Shown in pieces: positions 17,296-24,783 of a DNA stretch of 64,000 nt. The stretch covers positions 2,668,451 through 2,732,450 of the forward strand of contig AP024683.1 in the NCBI GenBank assembly GCA_025999455.1, in the 5' to 3' direction. A program made the position numbers and the translations under genes. Source of the DNA: Geminicoccaceae bacterium (GTDB taxonomy: Bacteria; Pseudomonadota; Alphaproteobacteria; Geminicoccales; Geminicoccaceae). Numbering within the stretch: position 1 is the stretch's first letter; each line of letters opens with the position of its first letter. The notes under the pieces were generated by a model, which was not told the origin of the DNA, searched no databases, and saw nothing but the letters and a program-made list of their open reading frames with translations.

Positions 17296-17322
17296 CCCTT
17301 CTCCAGGAGTTCGGGAGAAGGG
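17296..17322 (+). promoter_or_regulatory. Hairpin masking the ribosome binding site of the TadG-like gene
   Basis: CCCTTCTCC (17296-17304) pairs perfectly over nine bases with GGAGAAGGG (17314-17322), leaving a nine-base loop that contains another AGGAG. The 3' arm is the Shine-Dalgarno sequence itself and ends two bases before the ATG at 17325. If it forms in the mRNA, the ribosome binding site would be closed, so translation may depend on a protein, small RNA or temperature that opens it. Confidence 0.6.
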
Positions 17323-17324
17323 CC

Positions 17325-18698
17325 ATGGACGAGAGCGGCTCGAACCGGCATCCGGACGCGGGCGGCAGCGGCGTGGGCGGTCACGTGGGTCGTCTGCTCC
17401 GGGACCGCTCGGGTGCGGTGGCGACGATCGTGGCGCTGGCCATCGTGCCGCTCGCGATCGCCGCCGGCGTCGCGGTCGACGCCGGCCGCGCCGTCGCGGC
17501 GCGGACGTCCTTGCGCACCGCCCTCGACGCCGCGGCCCTCGCCGCTGCCCAAGAGACGAGCGAAGCCGCGGCTGTCGCCACGGTCGAGCGGTATCTGCGC
17601 GCGAACTACGCGGAATCGCGCTGGGGAGAGCTCTCCGCCTTCAACGTCCGGCAGGGCGAACTCACGGTCGAGGTCGACGCGCGGGCCAAGGTGCAGACCA
17701 CGCTTCTTCGCCTGCTCGGCGTCGAGGAGATCGAGGTCGGCGCCGATGCCGAGGTGACGGTCGGCGGCACCAGTCTCGAAGTGGCCCTGGTGCTCGACGT
17801 CACCGGGTCGATGGCACAAGGCACCAGGATCGTCGATCTTCGAGCCGCTGCCCTAGATCTCGTCGACATCATCGTCCGCGACCAGCAGACACCGTTCTAT
17901 ACCAAGGTCTCGATCGTCCCCTACTCGATGGGTGTCAACGTCGGCAGTCTCGCGACGACCGTTCGTGGCCCGGTGTCTCCCGGAACGTGCACGAGTCCCG
18001 GTTGTGCCTTTCTCTCGTTCACCAACGTCTACGGGCAGGGCAGAACGTTCGCGGTTAGCAACTGCGTGAGCGAACGGGTCGGCCCGCACGCCTACACCGA
18101 CGCCCCACCGAGCGTGGCCCGCGTCGGCTACAACTACCCGGCGCCCAACAATCCCTGCCTCTCGAGCCAGCTCCTCCCGCTCACGAACGATCGCCTCGCG
18201 CTGACCGCGGCGGTGGCGAGCCTCACGGCGTCGGGGTCGACGGCGGGTCACGTCGGCATCGCATGGGGTTGGTACACGCTGTCGCCCAACTTCGGCGTCT
18301 GGACCGGCCAGTCGGTGCCGGGAGCCTACGACGATCCGGATTTGAAAAAAATCTTGGTTCTCATGACCGATGGCGAGTACAACACCAGCTATTGTAGAGG
18401 GGTGATCAGCCGAACCTCCACCACCGGCAGCGGAAGTCGGGAGAACCACATCAATTGCGATGCGCCGAACGGGCATTCGTTCGACCAGGCGCAGAGGCTC
18501 TGCACGGCCATCAAGGAGTCCGGTATCACGATCTTCACCGTGGGCTTCCAAATCCACGACGACCCACGCGCTCGTGATTTGATGCAACGCTGTGCATCGA
18601 GCTCAGAGCACGCCTACACGGCCGAAACAGGGGCCGAGCTCCGGACCACTTTCCGCCAGATCGCCAAGCGGATCTCCAAGTTGCGCTTGTCGCGATGA
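17325..18698 (+). CDS. TadE/TadG-like pilus-assembly protein with vWA domain
   Basis: The 457-residue protein begins with a cytoplasmic stretch and a TadE/TadG-type signal (LLRDRSGAVATIVALAIVPLAIAAGVAVDAGRAVAAR) typical of Flp-pilus-associated proteins. From about residue 150 there is a von Willebrand A domain with the metal-binding DVTGSMAQGT motif (MIDAS), a second region ILVLMTDGEYNTS, and a C-terminal helix. Six or more cysteines in the exported part suggest disulfides. Such proteins are exported surface or periplasmic components of tight-adherence pili. The other tad genes are not in the window except a TadD-like TPR lipoprotein at 29.9 kb. The ribosome binding site lies in a hairpin. 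Confidence 0.85.
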   Translation: MDESGSNRHPDAGGSGVGGHVGRLLRDRSGAVATIVALAIVPLAIAAGVAVDAGRAVAARTSLRTALDAAALAAAQETSEAAAVATVERYLRANYAESRWGELSAFNVRQGELTVEVDARAKVQTTLLRLLGVEEIEVGADAEVTVGGTSLEVALVLDVTGSMAQGTRIVDLRAAALDLVDIIVRDQQTPFYTKVSIVPYSMGVNVGSLATTVRGPVSPGTCTSPGCAFLSFTNVYGQGRTFAVSNCVSERVGPHAYTDAPPSVARVGYNYPAPNNPCLSSQLLPLTNDRLALTAAVASLTASGSTAGHVGIAWGWYTLSPNFGVWTGQSVPGAYDDPDLKKILVLMTDGEYNTSYCRGVISRTSTTGSGSRENHINCDAPNGHSFDQAQRLCTAIKESGITIFTVGFQIHDDPRARDLMQRCASSSEHAYTAETGAELRTTFRQIAKRISKLRLSR

Positions 18699-18743
18699 GG
18701 GCGAGATGGACCAGTCTTGGACAGTTCGCCGGATCTCCCGCCC
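18699..18743. terminator. Possible convergent terminator
   Basis: GGGCGAGAT (18699-18707) can pair with ATCTCCCGCCC (18733-18743) with a two-base bulge. It lies between the convergent ends of the vWA and RTX genes, where a two-way terminator is expected. There is no clear T-run, so this is tentative. Confidence 0.3.
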
Positions 18744-18762
18744 CCAACCTCGACCCCTCGCT

Positions 18763-20589
18763 TCAGCGCGCGACGAGTGGCGCCGGTCGGTCCTCCTCTG
18801 CGACGCCCGGGCGCGCCTCGCCGAGCGACGACGTCGTCTCCTCGACCCAGAGATCGGCGCCCGGGAAGATTTCGGGCACGGTCCCGCTCGGTTCGAACGG
18901 ATCCGCAGCCGGGTCGGGCGGCGAAAAGGCGCCGTCGACCGCGACCCGACCGTTCGGACCACCGGGCTCGAAAAAGCCGGCGAGCAGGTCGTCGGTGGGC
19001 GGTTCGACGACCCGCAGGAAGGTCGCTGGTTCGTGCAGCCGGCCGTCGATCTCGATGCCGGCGAGCGCCTCTTCCCGGCCGCGATGGCCGACGATCACCG
19101 CGAGGTCCCGATCCTCGTAGGCGAGGTGCAGATCGTCCCCGTCGAACCGAGCCGAAAGCCGGTTCGGATCGGCGCCGTCGATCCTAATCCGGTTCGCCCC
19201 CTCGAGATCGAAGATCCGATCGACGCCGGCCTCGGCGAGACCCATGACGTAGACGTCGTCGCCTGCCCCCCCGTACAAGGCATCGGCACCGGCCCCGCCG
19301 TCCAGGAGGTCGTCGCCGGCATCGCCGAGCAGGAGATCGTCCCCGGGGCCGCCGAAAAGCCGGTCGTTCCCGGCGCCGCCGCGGATCCGGTCGTCCCCCG
19401 CTCCACCCGAGAGGAGGTTCGGGGCCTCGTTGCCTTCGATCACGTTGGCCTCACCGTCGCCCACGACGGCGTGAGCTTCGGAACCGGTCAAGCGGACGTT
19501 CTCGACGTTCGGCGGGACCTGCTGCTTGAAGAGGGGGGCGCCCGGCGGAGGAGAACCGAGCACCGCATCGCCGATCATGAAGGTCGCGAGCCCGCCTTTG
19601 GCGAGCACCGGAAAAGCTCTTTCGAGCTGCGCGCCGAAATCGGGCTCGACCACCAGCGTGTCGCGCCCGCCACCGCCGGGCCCCCAGGGGTCCTCGAAGA
19701 CCAGGTCCCCTGGCGAGCCGATCACCGCCGCGTCGTTCCCGCTGCCGCCGGTCGCGACGTCGTCGCCCGGACCTCCGTCGAGGAAGTCGTCGCCCGGGCC
19801 GCCGTCGAGCGCGTCGTCCCCGTCCCCACCGAGCACGGCATCGTCACCCGTGCCTCCCGAAAGCGTGTCGTCACCGGACCCGCCGTCGAGACGGTCGTCG
19901 CCGGTGCCGCCGGCGAGGAGGTCGTCACCGCCACCGCCGCTGATCGTGTCGTTCCCGCTCCCACCGTCGATCCGATCGTCGTCCGGGCCGCCCGCGAGAA
20001 CCTCGTCCTCCTCGCCCCCGACGATTTCTTCGCCGATGGGCCCCGGATCTCCGTCCGGCTCGCTCGGCTGTTCGACGACGGGCAACGGGCCGCTCGGCGG
20101 CGCAGCCAGCGCGATCGCGATCGCAGGCGCTGCGGCGGCGGCCGGGGCGGGAGCATCCTCGACCGGAAGGGTCGCCGGTTCGGGCCGCAACAGTCGCAAC
20201 GGCAGATCGTCGAAGCGCGCCTCGCCGGCGAGCCGGGTCAACAGGGCCGGATCGATCAGCGAACCTGCGGTCAGAACGGAACCCGCCGCGAGGTCCACCC
20301 CGCCCGACGGCGCGTTACCGCTCGTGCCGTTCTCGATCGGGCCCTCGTCCGGGGGGGGCGGCACGGCGAGACCTTCGGCCGGCGCGGTTCGCACCGGTTC
20401 GACCTCGTCCGCTTCGACGGCCGAGCGGACCGAGAGGAGCCCGAGGAAGCTCGCGGAAAGTGCCGCGCCGACGCCGGCATCGGACGACCATGCCCGGTTG
20501 CGGCGCCGCTCCGGCGCGCGTCCCGCCGCTTCGACCGTGTGCGACGGCCTCGCGCCGGCCCGTTCTCCGACGACGACCCCCTCGATCAT
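18763..20589 (-). CDS. RTX (hemolysin-type calcium-binding) repeat protein
   Basis: This 608-residue protein has two blocks of glycine/aspartate nonapeptides of the GGxGxDxLx type: about ten around residues 191-290 and about six around 400-455. These form calcium-binding beta rolls. The N-terminal ~190 residues are Ala/Pro-rich with a hydrophobic patch (GVGAALSASFLGLLSV). The C-terminal part has FDGDDLHLAYEDRDLAVIVGH, a segment usual in secreted RTX proteins. The ATG at 20589 is chosen because a GGAGG lies eight bases before it; upstream frame is open but has no binding site. Such proteins leave by type I secretion, and no type I exporter is in this window. No enzymatic domain was recognised. 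Confidence 0.85.
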   Translation of the reverse strand: MIEGVVVGERAGARPSHTVEAAGRAPERRRNRAWSSDAGVGAALSASFLGLLSVRSAVEADEVEPVRTAPAEGLAVPPPPDEGPIENGTSGNAPSGGVDLAAGSVLTAGSLIDPALLTRLAGEARFDDLPLRLLRPEPATLPVEDAPAPAAAAAPAIAIALAAPPSGPLPVVEQPSEPDGDPGPIGEEIVGGEEDEVLAGGPDDDRIDGGSGNDTISGGGGDDLLAGGTGDDRLDGGSGDDTLSGGTGDDAVLGGDGDDALDGGPGDDFLDGGPGDDVATGGSGNDAAVIGSPGDLVFEDPWGPGGGGRDTLVVEPDFGAQLERAFPVLAKGGLATFMIGDAVLGSPPPGAPLFKQQVPPNVENVRLTGSEAHAVVGDGEANVIEGNEAPNLLSGGAGDDRIRGGAGNDRLFGGPGDDLLLGDAGDDLLDGGAGADALYGGAGDDVYVMGLAEAGVDRIFDLEGANRIRIDGADPNRLSARFDGDDLHLAYEDRDLAVIVGHRGREEALAGIEIDGRLHEPATFLRVVEPPTDDLLAGFFEPGGPNGRVAVDGAFSPPDPAADPFEPSGTVPEIFPGADLWVEETTSSLGEARPGVAEEDRPAPLVAR

Positions 20590-21114
20590 CGCAGCGATCC
20601 CTCCGTTTGCCGGCCTTTTCGGCCGACGGTTGTCGCCCGACGATGACGGACTCGCCCGTGCGGCGTCGCCCCGAACCCGCCGCACGACCTCAAGTTACCA
20701 TTCTAAGCGCCCTCTCTCAAACGAATTTTCGGCCTGGATCGAGAAGCCGCTCGAAGCTGCGCGTGAACAGGCGCTTGGCGTCGGAATCTCAACCATTAGT
20801 TAAACTCAACCGATAGGCCGATGCCGCTTTGGTTTTGCTCTGTGCGGCTCTGGATCGCTGGTCGAGCGGGACGCGGGCACGAACCCGTGTCCGTGGGGCC
20901 ACGCATGCCGAGCGAACGCCGACCGGCTCCAAGGCCGGCCGATGGGAGCTTTTGCAAAAGCTGAAACGGGTCCGTCGTTGACGTATCGTTAACCCATGTG
21001 ATCGTAGAACCCTGTTGCCGGGCGGCGGGCCACGGTCCGTCCCCCGGCGTGGGGTACCCTCGGCAATCGGTCGGCGTAGCCGACAACCGCGGGACGCGGG
21101 CGCGAAGGGTGAGC
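20590..21114. other. A+T-richer divergent regulatory region
   Basis: About 525 bases separate the divergent RTX and SGNH-hydrolase genes. Composition is visibly more A+T-rich around 20690-20830 and 20945-21010 than the surrounding coding DNA, as expected for promoters. It holds a perfect 16-base palindrome (20947-20962) and a TTGACG at 20978-20983 that could be a -35 element for the rightward operon, with only a weak -10. No gene was found. Confidence 0.5.
20947..20962. promoter_or_regulatory. Perfect 16-base palindrome, likely operator
   Basis: AGCTTTTGCAAAAGCT is its own reverse complement. It stands out in G+C-rich DNA and sits 15 bases before a TTGACG hexamer and about 150 bases before the first gene of the SGNH-SxtJ-DUF5989-carbamoyltransferase operon. 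This suits a dimeric repressor or activator site. The binding protein is unknown. Confidence 0.5.
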
Positions 21115-22317
21115 ATGGGATCGCGGACGCTCGACGAAGTAGGGACCGGTGCCGGTCGGCTGCGCGGTCGACCGAAGGGCCTGGCCGCGAACCTGGCGCT
21201 GCTCGTGGCGAGCGGTCTCTTCTGCTTGATCGGCCTCGAGATCGTCCTCCGCCTGTTCCCGGGATTGCTCGGCGAAGAGGCCGCGCTGCGCGTCCATTGG
21301 GTCGAGGTGGCGGGCGACACCGACAGCGAGGGCCGCGACCTCGTGCTCGACGATCCCGAGATCGGGTTCCTCTACCGCCCGGGGCTCGAGGGGCGGATCG
21401 CGAGAGGCGATCTCGATTTCCGCTTTCGGCTCGATGCGAAAGGCTTCCGCAATCCGGAGCCCTGGCCCGAGCCGGTGGACGTCGTCGTCCTCGGCGATTC
21501 GATGGCGTTCGGCTACGGCGCCGACGACGGGGCAGATTGGGTGAGTTCGCTGCGCCGACGTTGGCCCGGCACCGGCATCGTCAACCTGGGCTTGATCGGC
21601 AGCGGGCCATTGCAGCACGAGCGGATCTACGAGCGTTTCGCTGCGGGACGGCGACCGCCTCTCGTGCTCTGGTGCCTCTTCGCCGGTAACGATCTCGACG
21701 ACGACCGGGCCTTCGCCCGATGGATCGAGCAGGGCGCTCGCGGCTCTTACCGTCGCTTCCGCGGCCAGGGTGACCGCTGGCTGGACGACAGCCTCCTGGG
21801 TCTCGCCCAACGCACCTACCTCTTCTGGTTCGCCAACGATCTCGCCAAGACCGTGGCGCAGCGATCGCGCGGGCGGACGCTGCTCCTCGAGAACGGCGAG
21901 CGGCTCCAGCTCGTGCTGCCCCGGCCGAACGCGTGGCAGATTTCGGACGTGGAGCGGACGCTCGGGGCGGTCGAGCGCCTGCGCGCCCGCGTCGAAGCCG
22001 GCGGTGGTCGCCTGTTCGTCCTGTTGATGCCGACCAAAGAAGAGGTCTATCTCCCGCTCACGGGCGAAAGCGCAGCGAGCCCGACCGAAGCGCTCGCGCA
22101 GAAGCTCGCCGAGGCCGGGGTGCCCGCCCTCGATCTCGGCGAGGCCCTTCGGGCACGAGCCTCCCGCGCGGGACCGGCGCTCTATTTCGCGATCGATGGG
22201 CACCCCAATCCCGCGGGCCAGGCGATCATCGCCGAGGCGGTGGGGAGCTGGCTCGCCGAACGGCTGCCGCGCCTCGCCGACGCCGACGTCGGGGAACCTG
22301 TCGCCCGCGGGGGCTGA
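21115..22317 (+). CDS. SGNH/GDSL-hydrolase-like membrane-anchored protein
   Basis: After a short charged N-terminus there is one membrane anchor (ANLALLVASGLFCLIGLEIVLRLF), then an exported SGNH-fold domain. The block I motif VVLGDSMAFGYGADDG has the nucleophile Ser, and the C-terminal DGHPNPAGQ has the Asp-x-x-His pair. SGNH proteins are esterases or O-acetyl handling enzymes, often for exopolysaccharides. The ATG at 21115 has a GAAGGG just upstream; a GTG two codons earlier is possible. It is the first gene of a tight operon with SxtJ, DUF5989 and carbamoyltransferase genes, so it may modify the same glycan or small molecule. Confidence 0.8.
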   Translation: MGSRTLDEVGTGAGRLRGRPKGLAANLALLVASGLFCLIGLEIVLRLFPGLLGEEAALRVHWVEVAGDTDSEGRDLVLDDPEIGFLYRPGLEGRIARGDLDFRFRLDAKGFRNPEPWPEPVDVVVLGDSMAFGYGADDGADWVSSLRRRWPGTGIVNLGLIGSGPLQHERIYERFAAGRRPPLVLWCLFAGNDLDDDRAFARWIEQGARGSYRRFRGQGDRWLDDSLLGLAQRTYLFWFANDLAKTVAQRSRGRTLLLENGERLQLVLPRPNAWQISDVERTLGAVERLRARVEAGGGRLFVLLMPTKEEVYLPLTGESAASPTEALAQKLAEAGVPALDLGEALRARASRAGPALYFAIDGHPNPAGQAIIAEAVGSWLAERLPRLADADVGEPVARGG

Positions 22318-22326
22318 GAGGAGAGG

Positions 22327-22764
22327 ATGGCCGGCAACTTCCACGAGCGGATCGAAAGTCACGAGCGGATCGAGGGGCCGACCGACCGCTCCTTCGGCTT
22401 GACGGTGGGCGGGATCCTTCTCGGGATCGCCCTCGTCAAAGCCTTCGTCTTCACGGGCTGGACCATCCTCGCCCAGGGGCTCGCCCTGATCGGTGCGAGC
22501 CTGGTCGGTCTGGCTCTGCTGCGTCCGCCGCTCCTCGCGCCGCTCAACCGGGCCTGGCTCCGGCTCGGGCTCTTCCTGTTCAAGGTCGTCAACCCGATCG
22601 TCATGTTCTTGATCTATGCGACGACCGTGGTGCCGATCGGGCTCTTTCTCCGGCTGCGCGGTAAGGACCTGTTGCGGCTCAGACGGGACCCGGCGGCCAC
22701 GAGCTATTGGATCCCGCGCGAGCCTCCCGGGCCCACACCCGAAAGCATGCGCAACCAATTCTGA
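22327..22764 (+). CDS. SxtJ-family membrane protein
   Basis: This 145-residue protein has an N-terminal soluble stretch (HERIESHERIEGPTDRSFGL) and three or four membrane helices (GLTVGGILLGIALVKAFVF, ILAQGLALIGASLVGLALL, VVNPIVMFLIYATTVVPIGLFL). It ends with a short cytoplasmic tail (WIPREPPGPTPE). This arrangement matches the SxtJ-like family named from saxitoxin clusters but widespread next to carbamoyltransferases. Its biochemical role is not established. A GAGGAGAG ribosome binding site lies directly before the ATG, 9 bases after the SGNH gene. Confidence 0.78.
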   Translation: MAGNFHERIESHERIEGPTDRSFGLTVGGILLGIALVKAFVFTGWTILAQGLALIGASLVGLALLRPPLLAPLNRAWLRLGLFLFKVVNPIVMFLIYATTVVPIGLFLRLRGKDLLRLRRDPAATSYWIPREPPGPTPESMRNQF

Positions 22765-22776
22765 GAGGACTTCGCC

Positions 22777-22926
22777 ATGAGTTTTTTGGCCGAGCTTTGG
22801 GCCTTCATGCGCGAGCGGAAGAAATATTGGCTCTTGCCGATCCTGGTGATGACCGTGCTGTTCGGGGGTCTCGTCGTGCTCACCAAAGGAAGCGCGGTGG
22901 CACCCTTCATCTACACGCTGTTTTGA
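22777..22926 (+). CDS. DUF5989 family small membrane protein
   Basis: A 49-residue ORF starts at an ATG 12 bases after the SxtJ-like gene. It encodes SFLAELWAFMRERKKYWL, then a single membrane helix (LLPILVMTVLFGGLVVL) and a short GSAVAPFIYTLF tail. This is the pattern of DUF5989, a family regularly found between SxtJ-like and carbamoyltransferase genes. Its position and spacing (18 bases before the carbamoyltransferase) support a real gene. Function is unknown; it may anchor the carbamoyltransferase at the membrane. Confidence 0.85.
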   Translation: MSFLAELWAFMRERKKYWLLPILVMTVLFGGLVVLTKGSAVAPFIYTLF

Positions 22927-22944
22927 GCCCGAAGCGGGGCGGCC

Positions 22945-24783
22945 ATGCGGATCCTCGGCATCTCGGCCTTCTACCACGACAGCGCGGCCGCGATGGTGGT
23001 CGACGGCGACATCGTCGCCGCCGCGCAGGAAGAGCGATTCACCCGCAAGAAGCACGATGCGGGCTTTCCCGCCCACGCGATCCGCTACTGCCTCGCGGCC
23101 GCCGGCTGCGACATGGGCGGCGTCGACCACGTCGTCTTCTACGACAAGCCGTTCCTCAAGTTCGAGCGGCTCCTCGAGACCTATCTCGCCATGGCGCCCC
23201 GCGGCTTCCGCTCTTTCCGGGTGGCGATGCCGATCTGGGTCAAGGAGAAGCTCTTCCAGAAGAGCCTGCTCGCCGACGAGCTCCGCCGCTTGCCCGGCGG
23301 CGAGAATTGGAACGGCTCGCTGCTCTTCACCGAGCATCATTTGAGCCACGCCGCTTCGGCCTATTACCCCTCACCGTTCGACCGCGCCGCGGTGCTCACC
23401 ATGGACGGGGTCGGCGAGTGGTGCACGACCTCGCTCGGTCTCGGCCGTGGTAACGAACTGAAGATCGTCAAAGAAATCCATTTCCCCCACTCGTTGGGCT
23501 TGCTCTACTCGGCCTTCACCTATTACACCGGCTTCAAAGTCAATTCGGGCGAATACAAAGTGATGGGCCTCGCTCCCTACGGTGAGCCCAAGTACGTCAG
23601 CTTGATCAAGGACCATTTGATCGACATCAAGGAAGACGGCTCGTTCCGGCTCGACTTGTCCTACTTCGATTATTGCACCGGGCTGACGATGACGAACGAG
23701 AAGTTCCATCGGCTGTTCGGTGGGCCGCCGCGCAAACCGGAAGTTTGGTTGACCCAGCGCGAGATGGACCTCGCCGCCTCCATCCAGAAGGTGACCGAGG
23801 AAATCGTCTTGAAACTCGGCCGATCGATCGCGCGGGAGACGGGCGAGCGCAATCTCTGCCTCGCCGGCGGGGTCGCCCTCAACTGCGTGGCCAACGGCAA
23901 GCTCCTCAAGGACGGCTGCTTCGAGCGGATCTGGATCCAGCCGGCCGCCGGCGACGCGGGTGGCGCGCTCGGTGCCGCGCTCGCTTGCTGGCACCAGTTC
24001 CTCGACCGGCCGAAACCGGCGCCGAACGGCCATCTCGACGGCATGAAGGGCGCCTATCTCGGTCCGGAGTTCGACCTCGACGAGACCCGCCGCCAGCTCG
24101 ACGCCTGTGGCGCCCGCTACAGCGTGCTCGAGGACGACGAGGTCGTCACCGCGACGGCCGACGCCCTCGTCGAGGGCAAAGCGGTGGGCTGGATGCAGGG
24201 TCGCATGGAATTCGGGCCGCGAGCTCTGGGCGCGCGCTCGATCCTCGGCGATGCCCGGTCGCCGACGATGCAGAAGCTCCTCAATCTCAAGGTGAAATAT
24301 CGCGAGAGCTTCCGCCCCTTCGCGCCCTCGGTCCTGCGTGAGGACGTGGCCGACTGGTTCGAGCTCGACACCGACAGCCCCTACATGCTCCTCGTCGCCG
24401 ACGTCGTCCCGCGACGCCGGCGCGCCATGACCGAAGAGGAAAAGGCGCTGTTCGGCATCGACAAGCTCAACGTCGTCCGTTCCGAGATCCCGGCGGTCAC
24501 CCACGTCGACTATTCGGCTCGGATCCAGACGGTGCACCGCGAAACGAACCCACGCTATTGGCGCTTGCTGGAAGCGTTCAAGCAACGGACCGGTTGCCCG
24601 GTGATCGTCAACACGAGCTTCAACGTGCGCGGCGAACCGATCGTCTGTACGCCGACCGACGCGTTCCGCTGTTTCATGGGCACCGAAATCGAACGGCTCG
24701 TGATCGGCAACTGCTGGCTCGAAAAGGAACGCCAGGACCCGTCCTTGAAGCGCGACTACAAAGACGCCTTCGAGCTCGACTGA
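22945..24783 (+). CDS. Carbamoyltransferase (NodU/SxtI family)
   Basis: The 612-residue enzyme has both domains of O-carbamoyltransferases. The N-terminal Kae1/ASKHA-like domain begins RILGISAFYHDSAAAMV, with EERFTRKKHDAGFP, metal-binding TEHHLSHAASAYYPSP, TMDGVGEW and CLAGGVALNCVANG. The C-terminal YrdC-related domain has QGRMEFGPRALGARSILGD and FNVRGEPIVCTP. These enzymes build carbamoyl-AMP from carbamoyl phosphate and ATP and transfer the carbamoyl group to a hydroxyl, as in Nod factors, saxitoxin or novobiocin-type compounds. With the SGNH, SxtJ and DUF5989 neighbours the acceptor is likely a cell-surface glycan or lipid, which is inference. Confidence 0.93.
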   Translation: MRILGISAFYHDSAAAMVVDGDIVAAAQEERFTRKKHDAGFPAHAIRYCLAAAGCDMGGVDHVVFYDKPFLKFERLLETYLAMAPRGFRSFRVAMPIWVKEKLFQKSLLADELRRLPGGENWNGSLLFTEHHLSHAASAYYPSPFDRAAVLTMDGVGEWCTTSLGLGRGNELKIVKEIHFPHSLGLLYSAFTYYTGFKVNSGEYKVMGLAPYGEPKYVSLIKDHLIDIKEDGSFRLDLSYFDYCTGLTMTNEKFHRLFGGPPRKPEVWLTQREMDLAASIQKVTEEIVLKLGRSIARETGERNLCLAGGVALNCVANGKLLKDGCFERIWIQPAAGDAGGALGAALACWHQFLDRPKPAPNGHLDGMKGAYLGPEFDLDETRRQLDACGARYSVLEDDEVVTATADALVEGKAVGWMQGRMEFGPRALGARSILGDARSPTMQKLLNLKVKYRESFRPFAPSVLREDVADWFELDTDSPYMLLVADVVPRRRRAMTEEEKALFGIDKLNVVRSEIPAVTHVDYSARIQTVHRETNPRYWRLLEAFKQRTGCPVIVNTSFNVRGEPIVCTPTDAFRCFMGTEIERLVIGNCWLEKERQDPSLKRDYKDAFELD

